This document shows, one piece after another, positions 33,954-41,759 of a DNA stretch of 64,000 nucleotides. Where the stretch lies: assembly GCA_038746605.1 (NCBI GenBank), contig JBCDKM010000008.1, positions 101,448 to 165,447 on the forward strand, in the 5' to 3' direction. Made by a program: the position numbers and the translations under genes. Under the pieces are notes generated by a model. That model saw only the letters and a list, made by a program, of their open reading frames with translations. It had not been told where the DNA came from and did no database searches. Origin of the DNA: Rubricoccus sp038746605. Lineage in GTDB: Bacteria > Bacteroidota > Rhodothermia > Rhodothermales > Rubricoccaceae. The number at the start of each line of letters is the position of its first letter. Position 1 is the first letter of the stretch.

Positions 33954-34463
33954 TCACGTGGCCTCCTGTTCGCGGCTGTCCACGGTGCACACGGTGTGGA
34001 TGCCGCCGCGCACCGTGTAGTCTGTCGTCACGACGAGCCGGTCGAACGGTGTGAGGTGTCGCTTGAGGTCCTCATACAGGATCGCCGTGATGTCCTCCTG
34101 CGCCGCGCCGACGTGCCGCCAACTCATCAGGTAGTACTTCAGGCTCTTGAGTTCCAGGAGCCAGTCGCGCGGGACGTATTCCACGCGGACCGTCCCAGAG
34201 TCCGGGAGGCCAGAGAACGGGCAGAGCGCGCTGAACTCGCCGGGTTCGGTCTGATAGACCACGCGTTGGCGGGCCTCGTACTCGTAGGGGAGCCGGTGGA
34301 TCTCGCGCTGGCGGACGCTCGGCGGTAGGAAGAGGCCTACGCGGCCCTCGGCTTGGATCCCGTAACGAGCCATGTGCTCGATGGAGAGTCGCGTGTGCTC
34401 GGCGGCCTGGGCCTGGATCTCGCGGAGCCGCGCCTCGGCCGTCGGTTCGGGGGTTTCAGACAT
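33954..34463 (-). CDS. queF: preQ1 synthase (NADPH-dependent 7-cyano-7-deazaguanine reductase)
   Basis: Reduces preQ0 to preQ1 in queuosine biosynthesis. 169 residues fit the short, single-domain QueF type. FSALCPFSGLPDSG contains the nucleophilic Cys, and YVPRDWLLELKSLKYYLMSWR carries the family substrate-binding Glu-Ser region. The start at 34463 gives the normal length; the longer frame adds a basic leader without family character. It is transcribed away from queC-queE across a 129-base gap that contains both promoters. I did not recognise a preQ1 riboswitch there. Confidence 0.95.
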   Translation of the reverse strand: MSETPEPTAEARLREIQAQAAEHTRLSIEHMARYGIQAEGRVGLFLPPSVRQREIHRLPYEYEARQRVVYQTEPGEFSALCPFSGLPDSGTVRVEYVPRDWLLELKSLKYYLMSWRHVGAAQEDITAILYEDLKRHLTPFDRLVVTTDYTVRGGIHTVCTVDSREQEAT

Positions 34464-34592
34464 CGGAGTCGGTTGAATCGCGCGAGGATACAACGCTGCT
34501 CTGCGGCACACGGCGCCTACTCGTCCGTTCTTCGCGGAGAACCGCTATAGAGGCATGAGGCACGAACAGCCCGCCCTCTGCCCGATTCCCCC

Positions 34593-35306
34593 ATGCCCTC
34601 GCGCGCCCTCGTCCTCTTCTCCGGCGGGCAGGACTCCACCACCTGCCTCTTCTGGGCCCTCCATCCCGACGCGGAGCGCTTCGGCGGCTTCGAGCACGTC
34701 GAGGCTATCGCCTTCGACTATGGACAGCGGCACGCCGTCGAGATCGGGCAGGCGCGACAGATCGCCGAGGCGGCGGGCGTACCGTTCCACGTCGCGGACC
34801 TGAGTGGGCTGCTCGGTGGCTCCGCGCTGCTAGCAGACGAGGCCGCAGATACCGAGGCGCCCCACACCCTCGCGCCCGACCTCCCCGCGAGCTTCGTCCC
34901 CGGCCGTAACGCGCTTTTCCTCACCGCCGCAGCCAGCCGAGCGTTCCTCTCCGAGACGCGCGACCTCGTGACCGGCGTCTGCCAGACCGATTATTCCGGC
35001 TACCCCGACTGCCGCCTCGGTTTCATCGAGGCGCAGCAGAAGGCTCTGAGCCTCGCGCTGGACGCGCCGCTCCGCATCCACACGCCGCTCATGCGCCTCA
35101 CGAAGGCGGAGACCTGGAAGCTCGCGAAGGACCTCGGCACGGTGCGTGGCCTGGACGTGCTAGAGACGGTCCGCGAGAAGAGCCACACGGACTACCACGG
35201 CGACCGCTCCACGCGAAACGAGTGGGGCTACGGGCGCCTGGACAATCCCGCGAGCGTCCTTCGCGCGAAGGGATACGAGGAGGCCAAAACAAATGGCTGG
35301 GTGTGA
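34593..35306 (+). CDS. queC: 7-cyano-7-deazaguanine synthase QueC, lacking the usual zinc-ligand cysteines
   Basis: Makes preQ0 from CDG with ATP and ammonia. The PP-loop is intact (LVLFSGGQDSTTCL, residues 7-20), as are FDYGQRHAVEIGQA, VPGRNALFLTAAAS, GVCQTDYSGYPDCR and PLMRLTKAETWKLA. In families I know, the C-terminus reads like SHTCYxGDR...WGYGCGxCPAC; here it is SHTDYHGDRSTRNEWGYGRL followed by DNPASVLRAKG. All four zinc-binding Cys positions therefore appear replaced (Asp, Arg, Asn, Ser). The stop shares one base with the ATG of queE (TGATG). Confidence 0.92.
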   Translation: MPSRALVLFSGGQDSTTCLFWALHPDAERFGGFEHVEAIAFDYGQRHAVEIGQARQIAEAAGVPFHVADLSGLLGGSALLADEAADTEAPHTLAPDLPASFVPGRNALFLTAAASRAFLSETRDLVTGVCQTDYSGYPDCRLGFIEAQQKALSLALDAPLRIHTPLMRLTKAETWKLAKDLGTVRGLDVLETVREKSHTDYHGDRSTRNEWGYGRLDNPASVLRAKGYEEAKTNGWV

Positions 35307-36145
35307 TGACGGACCTCGAACTCCAGACTGCCGACGTCCCCCGCCTCGGCACCGAGGCGGAGGCACTCGCCTCGCTAGACGGACCCGGTAGCTCGTACCC
35401 GGTGCCCGCCCAGCGCGAAGCCGGACTGGCCGACCGCCTCGCGGAGAGCCCGCGCCAGCCGGGCGAGAAGCGGTATCGCGTCAAAGCGATCTGGCGGACG
35501 CTCCAGGGCGAGGGTTTCTGGGCCGGGCGCCCTGCCGTCTTCATCCGGTTCGTCGGCTGCAACATGTGGACCGGCTACGAGAACGACCGCGAGCGCGACC
35601 ACGCCCGCACGGGGGCCGACTGCCCCCTCTGGTGCGACACGCAGTTCACGAAAGAGGGCAGCGTCCGGCTTACCGCTTCTGACTTAGCCGAGGCCGCCGC
35701 CGAGGCGGGCGGAGACATCCGGTTCTGCGTCCTTACCGGCGGCGAGCCGCTCCTCCAGACCGATGCCGCGCTGATCGAGGCGCTCCGCGCGAGGGGCTTC
35801 ACCGTTGCCTGCGAGACGAACGGGACGGTCCGCCTCGGCGATGCGTTCGGTAGCCCCGAGGCCGGGCCGGACTGGGTGGTCTGCAGCCCCAAGCTGCCCG
35901 AGGATCGGCTCGTGCTGGAGGCGTGCGACGAACTCAAACTGGTCGTGCCAGACTACCGGCCGGAGGCCTACAGCGCGATGGCGGAGCGCGTCTGCGAGCA
36001 CCCCGAGGCGGGGCGTCTCCTCTGGATTCAGCCCGAGGACGGGCCGCGCCTCGCGGAGGCGACCCGGCTGGCCGTAGACCTTGCGCTCGCCGACCCGCGC
36101 TGGCGCGTCAGCGTGCAAGGGCATAAGGCCCTCGGAGTGGACTGA
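35306..36145 (+). CDS. queE: 7-carboxy-7-deazaguanine synthase (radical SAM)
   Basis: Converts CPH4 to CDG in the queuosine pathway. The core starts YRVKAIWRTLQGEGFWAGRP. The iron-sulfur cysteines are in GCNMWTG and DCPLWCDTQF, a long-spaced variant of the radical SAM motif, and FCVLTGGEPLLQTD and CETNGTVRL follow. The ATG at 35306 overlaps the queC stop but places a palindromic repeat inside codons 12-19 and adds about 57 non-family residues. A GTG at 35402 would leave the repeat outside the gene and give 248 residues. The true start is uncertain; the enzyme call is not. Confidence 0.92.
   Translation: MTDLELQTADVPRLGTEAEALASLDGPGSSYPVPAQREAGLADRLAESPRQPGEKRYRVKAIWRTLQGEGFWAGRPAVFIRFVGCNMWTGYENDRERDHARTGADCPLWCDTQFTKEGSVRLTASDLAEAAAEAGGDIRFCVLTGGEPLLQTDAALIEALRARGFTVACETNGTVRLGDAFGSPEAGPDWVVCSPKLPEDRLVLEACDELKLVVPDYRPEAYSAMAERVCEHPEAGRLLWIQPEDGPRLAEATRLAVDLALADPRWRVSVQGHKALGVD
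35341..35360. repeat. Palindromic repeat, short form (CA centre), between or within queC-queE
   Basis: Perfect arms CCGCCTCGG / CCGAGGCGG around CA. It lies 35 bases after the queC stop, and either inside the queE reading frame (encoding PRLGTEAE) or in its leader if queE starts at 35402. Confidence 0.9.
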
Positions 36146-36194
36146 AACGGGTCGCGCGATGGCCTATACTGAGAAACCCTCTCGCCCCAGTCCG

Positions 36195-38657
36195 ATGCGT
36201 TTCCTCCTTCCCCTCGCCGTCGCCCTCGTCGCTGTTCCTGCTCTCGCGCAGGACGACGGCCTCACCTACCAGACGCCCGCTCCTGAACTGGCCGCGCTCG
36301 TGGACGCGCCCCGTACCCCTGGCGTCTCCCTCGGCCCTGATGGCGTGAGCATGGCACTGCTGGCCCGCCCCAGCGTCCCGCCCGTCGCTGAACTGGCGCA
36401 GCCAGAGCTCGGCCTCGCAGGCGCGCGCATCAACCCGCGCACGAATGGCCCGAGCCGTACGAGTGGGTTCACGGGGGTCACGCTTCGGTCCATCACCGGC
36501 GGCGACGAGCGGCCTGTGACCGGATTCCCCGAGGGCGCACGCCTCCGCAGCCCCTCGTGGAGCCCAGACGGCGCCTCGATGGCCACGCTCGTGGACCTCG
36601 AAGACCGCATCGAACTGTACATCGTGGACGTGGCCTCGGCACAGGCTCGCCTCGCGACGACCGCCGCCGTCAACGATGCCGCACCCGGCGCGCCCTACGG
36701 CTGGCTCCCCTCTGGCGAGGGCCTCCTCGTCAAGACCGTGCCTGCAGATCGGGACGCACTGCCCGCCGAACCGACGGTCCCGAGTGGTCCCGTCGTGCAA
36801 GAGTCGATGGGTCAGGCCGCCCCAGCACGAACCTACCAGGATCTCCTGGAGAGTCCGCGCGATGAGGACCTGTTCGATTACTACATGACGAGCCAGATCG
36901 TCCATGTCGGCCTCGACGGATCCGAGCGGCCCTTCGGCCCGGCGGGTGTCATCACGTCTATGTCGCCCTCGCCGGACGGGCGGTTCCTTCTCACGCAGAC
37001 GCGCCACCGGCCGTACTCGTACCTCGTGCCGTGGAGCCGCTTCCCGAATCGCGCCGAGGTCTGGGACCTCGACTCTGGTGATCGGGTGGCCGTCGTCAAC
37101 GAGGCCCCGCTGGCAGAGCGTGTGCCCATCGCGTTCGGCTCCGTCCCGACCGGCCCCCGCAGCCACCAGTGGCGCGCCGATGCCCCTGCGACGCTCGTCT
37201 GGGCCGAGGCACAGGACGGCGGAGACGCCGCAGCCCCCGCCGAGGTGCGCGACCGCATCGTCACGCTGGACGCGCCCTTCAGCGCCGAAGGCGAGACCCT
37301 CGCGATGCTGCCGCTCCGCTACTCCGGCATCACCTGGGGTGATGAGACGACCGCCCTCCTGACCGAGTACTACTGGCAGGATCGGACGCGCCGCACCTAC
37401 GTCCTCGATCCGTCCGCGCGCACCAAGCGCGAGCTGTTCACTGTCTCGTTCGAGGACCGCTACAACGACCCTGGCTCGCCCATGACCGAGGCGAACGACG
37501 CCGGTCGAAACGTCCTCGTGATGGACGGCGACGACACGTTCTGGACGGGTCAGGGCGCCTCGCCGGAGGGCAATCGCCCCTTCGTCCGTCGCGTGGATCT
37601 CGGCACGGGGGAGAGCACCGAACTCTTCCGCTCCGAAGCTCCGTTCTACGAGATCCCCGTCGACTTCCTCGGGGAGCCCGGGACGGTTCTGCTCACGCGC
37701 CGCGAGACTGTCACGGACCCGCCGAACTACTACACGCGAGATCTCCGCTCGGGCGACATCGCAACGGTGACGGCGTTCCCGCACCCGTACCCCGAGTTGG
37801 CGAATGTGCAGAAGGAGACGGTCGAGTACACGCGCGAGGACGGCGTCCCGCTCAGCGCCACGCTGTACCTCCCGCCCGGCTACGACGCCGAGCGCGACGG
37901 CTCGCTTCCGACCCTCGTCTGGGCGTACCCGACCGAGTTCAAGAGTGCCGCCGCCGCCGGGCAGCGCTCGGATAGCCCGTATCAGTTCACCTACGTCAGC
38001 TACTGGGGGGCTGTCCCGTTCGTAACGCAGGGGTTCGCCGTCATGGACGACGCCTCGTTCCCCATCGTCGGGGAAGGCGAGGATCAGCCCAATGACAGCT
38101 TCCGCGAGCAACTCGTGATGAACGCCGAGGCGGCCATTTCAGCAGGCGCCGAGCGGGGCGTGGTGGACCCGGACCGCGTGGCGGTCGGCGGGCACAGCTA
38201 CGGCGCGTTCATGGTCGGCAACCTCCTCGCACACTCCGACCTCTTCCGGGCGGGCATCGCGCGAAGTGGGGCCTACAACCGGACGCTGACGCCCTTCGGC
38301 TTCCAGCGCGAGGAGCGCACCTTCTGGGACGATCCGATGCTCTACTTCGGCATGAGCCCGTTCATGCACGCGGACAAAATCGACGAGCCGATCCTGCTCA
38401 TCCATGGCGACGCGGACAACAACCCGGGTACGTTCACACTCCAGAGTGAGCGGCTCTACGGCGCGCTGAAGGGCCTCGGCGGGACCGCTCGCCTCGTGCT
38501 TTTGCCCGAGGAGAGCCACGGCTACCGGGGCCGCGAGTCGCTGCTGCACATGCTCTGGGAGCAGGCCCGCTGGCTGGACACGTACGTCAAGGAGGCTCAG
38601 CCGCGCGAGACCGTCCAGGTCGGTGTGGAGACCGAGGCGGCGGGAGGCGGACGCTGA
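36195..38657 (+). CDS. Secreted S9-family prolyl-oligopeptidase-like serine peptidase
   Basis: 820 residues. The signal peptide MRFLLPLAVALVAVPALA-Q fixes the start at 36195 (36159 is an alternative). A beta-propeller N-terminal domain of about 500 residues (repeated strands such as RLRSPSWSPDGASMATLVD) is followed by an alpha/beta-hydrolase domain. The triad is visible: Ser668 in GGHSYGAFM, Asp in HGDADNNPGT and His in LLPEESHGYRG. GDADNNPGT and the overall layout resemble the glutamyl endopeptidase-like branch of S9. It should degrade peptides outside the cytoplasm. It starts 49 bases after queE but is probably unrelated in function. Confidence 0.92.
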   Translation: MRFLLPLAVALVAVPALAQDDGLTYQTPAPELAALVDAPRTPGVSLGPDGVSMALLARPSVPPVAELAQPELGLAGARINPRTNGPSRTSGFTGVTLRSITGGDERPVTGFPEGARLRSPSWSPDGASMATLVDLEDRIELYIVDVASAQARLATTAAVNDAAPGAPYGWLPSGEGLLVKTVPADRDALPAEPTVPSGPVVQESMGQAAPARTYQDLLESPRDEDLFDYYMTSQIVHVGLDGSERPFGPAGVITSMSPSPDGRFLLTQTRHRPYSYLVPWSRFPNRAEVWDLDSGDRVAVVNEAPLAERVPIAFGSVPTGPRSHQWRADAPATLVWAEAQDGGDAAAPAEVRDRIVTLDAPFSAEGETLAMLPLRYSGITWGDETTALLTEYYWQDRTRRTYVLDPSARTKRELFTVSFEDRYNDPGSPMTEANDAGRNVLVMDGDDTFWTGQGASPEGNRPFVRRVDLGTGESTELFRSEAPFYEIPVDFLGEPGTVLLTRRETVTDPPNYYTRDLRSGDIATVTAFPHPYPELANVQKETVEYTREDGVPLSATLYLPPGYDAERDGSLPTLVWAYPTEFKSAAAAGQRSDSPYQFTYVSYWGAVPFVTQGFAVMDDASFPIVGEGEDQPNDSFREQLVMNAEAAISAGAERGVVDPDRVAVGGHSYGAFMVGNLLAHSDLFRAGIARSGAYNRTLTPFGFQREERTFWDDPMLYFGMSPFMHADKIDEPILLIHGDADNNPGTFTLQSERLYGALKGLGGTARLVLLPEESHGYRGRESLLHMLWEQARWLDTYVKEAQPRETVQVGVETEAAGGGR

Positions 38658-38705
38658 GCCCACGCCCGGCGTCGGTTCGTCCCGGTGAGAGACGCCGCAG
38701 GTCCT

Positions 38706-38727
38706 CCCGCCTCGGCACCGAGGCGGG
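38706..38727. repeat. Palindromic repeat, short form (CA centre)
   Basis: Arms of ten bases (CCCGCCTCGG / CCGAGGCGGG) around CA between tandem genes, 48 bases after the S9 peptidase stop. Confidence 0.9.
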
Positions 38728-38751
38728 GGTGGTCGGCCGTAGACTCCCGCC

Positions 38752-39480
38752 ATGCGAGATGCTACTGTCCTCACCCGACCGCAGAAAGTCTACGTCGTCT
38801 GCGCGGCCGTTTTCCTGACGGCGCTCGTCATCGCTGAGGCGACCGCCGGGAAGTTCTTCACCGCCTTCGACCTGCCCGGGACCATCACCATCCTGGGGGT
38901 GGAGTTCACGAGTGTCGTGATGACAGCGGGCGTCATCGCGTTCCCTATCACGTTCGTCGTGACGGACGTGATGAACGAGTACTTCGGCAAGGCGGGGATC
39001 CGCTTCGTGACGATGCTCGGCCTCGCGATGGTGGCCTTCGAGTTCCTGTTGTTGCAAGTGGCGCTGGCGGTGCCCGTGGCGGAGATCTCGCCGGTCTCGC
39101 AGGAGGCCTTCGGTGAGGTCTTCGGGACCACGACTCGCGTCATCATCGGGAGCCTGCTGGCGTACCTCGTGGGGCAGCTCGTAGATATCGCGCTCTTCCA
39201 CCGCCTCCGCCAGTGGACCCAGGGTCGCCACCTCTGGCTCCGCGCGACCGGCTCCACGCTCGGCTCCCAGTTCATCGACACGTTCGTAGTGCTGAGCGTG
39301 GCGTTCGCGGGGCAGCTCGCGCTCGGGGAGATCGTCGCGATCACGCTGTTCAACTACGGGTACAAGGTGCTCATCGCCATCGGGATCACCCCGCTGATCT
39401 ACCTCGCGCACATGGGCATCGACCGGTACCTCGGCCGCGAGCGTGCGGAGGCGCTCATCGAGCAGGCCGAGGCGGCCTGA
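38752..39480 (+). CDS. yhhQ: Queuosine precursor transporter (YhhQ/VUT family)
   Basis: 242 residues with about six hydrophobic helices. PITFVVTDVMNEYFGKAGIR, GSLLAYLVGQLVDIALFHRL, STLGSQFIDTFVVLSVAF and FNYGYKVLIAIGITPLIYL are hallmark segments of the VUT/YhhQ family, whose E. coli member imports preQ0 and preQ1. Its nearness to queF, queC and queE supports the same substrate and suggests that this organism both makes and salvages queuosine precursors. It ends before a degenerate palindromic repeat and a second, longer inverted-repeat element. Confidence 0.93.
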   Translation: MRDATVLTRPQKVYVVCAAVFLTALVIAEATAGKFFTAFDLPGTITILGVEFTSVVMTAGVIAFPITFVVTDVMNEYFGKAGIRFVTMLGLAMVAFEFLLLQVALAVPVAEISPVSQEAFGEVFGTTTRVIIGSLLAYLVGQLVDIALFHRLRQWTQGRHLWLRATGSTLGSQFIDTFVVLSVAFAGQLALGEIVAITLFNYGYKVLIAIGITPLIYLAHMGIDRYLGRERAEALIEQAEAA

Positions 39481-39482
39481 CT

Positions 39483-39520
39483 CCGCCCACCTCGGGAGGC
39501 GCACGGAGCTACCGAGGCGG
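39483..39520. repeat. Palindromic repeat, degenerate long form
   Basis: An imperfect left arm (CCGCCCACCTCGG) and a perfect right arm CCGAGGCGG, directly after the yhhQ stop codon. Confidence 0.55.
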
Positions 39521-39539
39521 AGGCACCCAGCGCCGCAGG

Positions 39540-39652
39540 TGTCATCCTGAACGCAGTGAAGGATCTCAGTGCCGAGACCACGAGTCGTCGGCACCGGCAC
39601 GGATAGACTGGAACCCCGAGCTGAGATCCTTCGCGTTCGCTTAGGACGACAC
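39540..39652. repeat. MITE-like long inverted repeat
   Basis: Termini of about 30 bases are inverted copies: 39540-39569 starts TGTCATCCTGAACGCAGTGA, and 39621-39652 ends GCGTTCGCTTAGGACGACAC, with GGATCTCAG and CTGAGATCC inside. About 51 bases lie between, including smaller pairs (GCCGAGACC, GTCGGCACC). The termini resemble a widespread interspersed element known from many bacterial genomes (TCATCCTGAGCGAAGCGAAGGATCT type). It does not code for protein. Confidence 0.8.
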
Positions 39653-39713
39653 GTCGGGTGGGGGGGCGTCGGCTCGCAGCGTCCGCCAGCCCAGGGCGCA
39701 GAATCGGCCGTGC

Positions 39714-39721
39714 TACCTTCG
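39714..39721 (+). promoter_or_regulatory. Candidate -7 element (TAnnTTyG type)
   Basis: TACCTTCG lies 26 bases upstream of the start codon at 39748; one of four similar strings placed in front of genes in this window. Confidence 0.25.
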
Positions 39722-39747
39722 CGAAGCGACTCCCCCCGCTCCCCAGA

Positions 39748-41445
39748 ATGAAGCTCGCCCTGACTCTCGCCGCGCTAGTCGTCCCCCTCGCTGTGCTCGC
39801 GGGCTGCCGTGCCGAGAGCGCCACCCCGGCCGTCTCACCCACCGCCACCACGGACGGCCTCAGCGCCGAGGAAGACAGTGTTCTCGTGGCGAAGCTGGCG
39901 CAGTACACCACCGTCCGCCTCGATGCCGATCTGGGCACCCTTTCGGACTCTGCGCGCCTCATGCTCCCGCACCTCATCGACGCCGCGGATGCCATGGACG
40001 AGGTCTTCTGGATGCAGGCCTACCCCGGCCAGAAAGACTCCCTCCTCGCCAGCCTGGACAGCGAGGCCGCCCGGCGCTACGTCGAGATCAACTACGGACC
40101 GTGGGACCGGCTGGACGGCGACGCGCCCTTCCTCCCGGGCGTCGGGCCGAAGCCGTTGGGCGCCAACCTGTATCCGCGCGGTGCCACCCCCGAGGCCATC
40201 CGCGAGGCGGCTGATCTCTACCCCGAGGAGGAGCTGTTGGGGCTCTACACGCTGGTGCGTCGCGAGAACGGGCGGTTCGCAGGCATGCCGTACCGCGTGG
40301 CCTTCCAGGAGCAGCACGAGCGTGCAGCCCGCTCCCTTCGCTCCGCCGCCCAGTTCGCTGAGGACGAGGGCCTCCGCACCTACCTCGACCTCCGCGCGGA
40401 CGCCCTTCTGACGGGCGAGTACCAGCCGTCGGACCTCGCGTGGATGGACATGCGCACCAACCTGCTGGATGTCGTCATCGGCCCCATCGAGACGCACGAG
40501 GACCAGCTGATGGGCTACAAGACGGCCTACCAAGCGTTCATCCTGCTCAAGGACACGGAGTGGACATCTCGTTTCCAGCGCTATGCCGCGCTCCTGCCCG
40601 AGCTTCAGCGCGGCCTCCCGGTGGACAGCGCCTACAAAGCGGAGCCTCCACGAAGGAACGCCACCCTCGGCGCCTACGACGTGCTTTATGCTGCGGGCGA
40701 GGCCAACGCCGGACCCAAGACCATCGCGCTGGATCTCCCGAACGACGGAGAGGTGCGCGCCGAAACGGGGAGCCGACGCCTGCACCTCAGGAATGTCATG
40801 CGCGCGAAGTTCGACCGCACCCTCCTGCCCATCACCGAAGACCTGATCGCGCCCGGGCAGCAGGGCCTGGTCAGCTTCGATGCCTTCTTCGGCAATGCGA
40901 TGCTCCACGACGTGGCGCACGGCCTCGGGGTTGAGACCACGGTCACGGGCAACGGGACCGTTCGCGAGGCGCTGCGTGACTACGCGAGCGCCATCGAAGA
41001 GAGCAAGGCCGACGTGTTGGGCCTCTACATCGTCACGAGCCTGATCGAGCGCGGTGAGTGGGAGGAGGCCACGCTCGAAGAACACTACGTGACGTTCGTG
41101 GCGAGCATTTTCCGGAGTCTCCGCTTCGGAGCGAGCAGCGCGGACGGGCGTACGGCTCTCCTTCGGTTCTCTTACCTCATGGAGCAAGGCGCGATAGAGC
41201 AGACGGAAGACGGCCGGTGGCGCGTGGTTCTTGAGGAGATGAGCAGCACCGTGGAAGCCCTCGCGCGCGACATCCTCACTCTCCAGGGCGACGGCGACTA
41301 CGAAGCCACTGCCGCCTTCGTGGACCGCTACGGCCAGATGACGCCTGCCCTCTCTGCCAGCCTCGACGGGCTCGCCGAGGCGGGCATTCCCGTGGACGTT
41401 GTCTTCGAGCAGGGCGAGGGCGTGCTTGGGCTGACTGCCGAGTGA
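39748..41445 (+). CDS. M49-like (dipeptidyl peptidase III-type) lipoprotein
   Basis: 565 residues. The signal ends in lipobox LAGC (Cys19 region, VLAGCRAES), which fixes the start at 39748. The zinc-peptidase region resembles bacterial relatives of dipeptidyl peptidase III: LHDVAHGLG (His387, Asp388, His391) and, 26 residues on, EESKADVLGLY (Glu417-Glu418). In the HExxH-type pattern the catalytic Glu is expected at 388 but Asp is present, so activity may be reduced or changed. The earlier segment GVGPKPLGANLYPRGATPEA fits this group. Expected to be lipid-anchored outside the cytoplasm. Confidence 0.82.
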   Translation: MKLALTLAALVVPLAVLAGCRAESATPAVSPTATTDGLSAEEDSVLVAKLAQYTTVRLDADLGTLSDSARLMLPHLIDAADAMDEVFWMQAYPGQKDSLLASLDSEAARRYVEINYGPWDRLDGDAPFLPGVGPKPLGANLYPRGATPEAIREAADLYPEEELLGLYTLVRRENGRFAGMPYRVAFQEQHERAARSLRSAAQFAEDEGLRTYLDLRADALLTGEYQPSDLAWMDMRTNLLDVVIGPIETHEDQLMGYKTAYQAFILLKDTEWTSRFQRYAALLPELQRGLPVDSAYKAEPPRRNATLGAYDVLYAAGEANAGPKTIALDLPNDGEVRAETGSRRLHLRNVMRAKFDRTLLPITEDLIAPGQQGLVSFDAFFGNAMLHDVAHGLGVETTVTGNGTVREALRDYASAIEESKADVLGLYIVTSLIERGEWEEATLEEHYVTFVASIFRSLRFGASSADGRTALLRFSYLMEQGAIEQTEDGRWRVVLEEMSSTVEALARDILTLQGDGDYEATAAFVDRYGQMTPALSASLDGLAEAGIPVDVVFEQGEGVLGLTAE

Positions 41446-41451
41446 CCCCGT

Positions 41452-41476
41452 CCGCCTCGGTGTCCCCGCGGAAGTG
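41452..41476. repeat. Truncated palindromic repeat (left arm and spacer only)
   Basis: CCGCCTCGG and a spacer like those of long-form copies (TGTCCCCGCGGAAGTG) are present after the gene ending at 41445, but the expected CCGAGGCGG right arm is missing. The sequence changes character at 41477, just before the frameshifted gene. Confidence 0.65.
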
Positions 41477-41494
41477 GATGTGACATCTGTTCGT

Positions 41495-41759
41495 ATGACC
41501 GATCCCCCCCCTGCTCACTGCCTACTGGATCGAACCTGCCTCGGTCAAGTGGCCGGGCCAGCCGGTCGGCGTCACGGCGTACTCTGTGGACGATGCCTTC
41601 ACGCTTCTCGCAGAAGCAGGGCTTGAGGTGGACCGCTCGTCTGCCAGTATCCACGAGGGGATCGGAGTGCAGGATCTGGACGAGAACCACGTCGTGCCCA
41701 ACATGGGCGTGATCGTTCGGCGCGGAATCTGGTACCCGAACCGAAACGCGTCCCCATAG
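41495..41759 (+). pseudogene. Small conserved-type gene frameshifted at a C8 tract
   Basis: ATG at 41495 reads Met-Thr-Asp-Pro into a run of eight C (41504-41511). The frame after the run encodes YWIEPASVKWPGQPVGVTAY, then SVDDAF, LDENHVVPNMG and RRGIWYPN to a TAG at 41757-41759. With seven C the two parts join into one 87-residue protein. VTAYSxxDA and LDENHVxPNMG...RGIWYP resemble a small uncharacterised bacterial family that I recall but cannot verify here. Possible explanations are phase variation by slipped-strand mispairing, a recent inactivation or a sequencing error. No initiation codon in the second frame explains the product otherwise. Confidence 0.65.

Noticed and set aside
34464..34592. 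preQ1 riboswitch in the queF-queC divergent gap
   Set aside because: I looked for the short stem and A-rich tail of preQ1 riboswitches and saw only an ordinary GC hairpin.
36108..38111. A 667-residue minus-strand reading frame opposite the S9 peptidase
   Set aside because: It is fully antisense to a gene with a complete catalytic triad and signal peptide, and its Arg/Gly/Val composition is that of the complement of high-GC codons.
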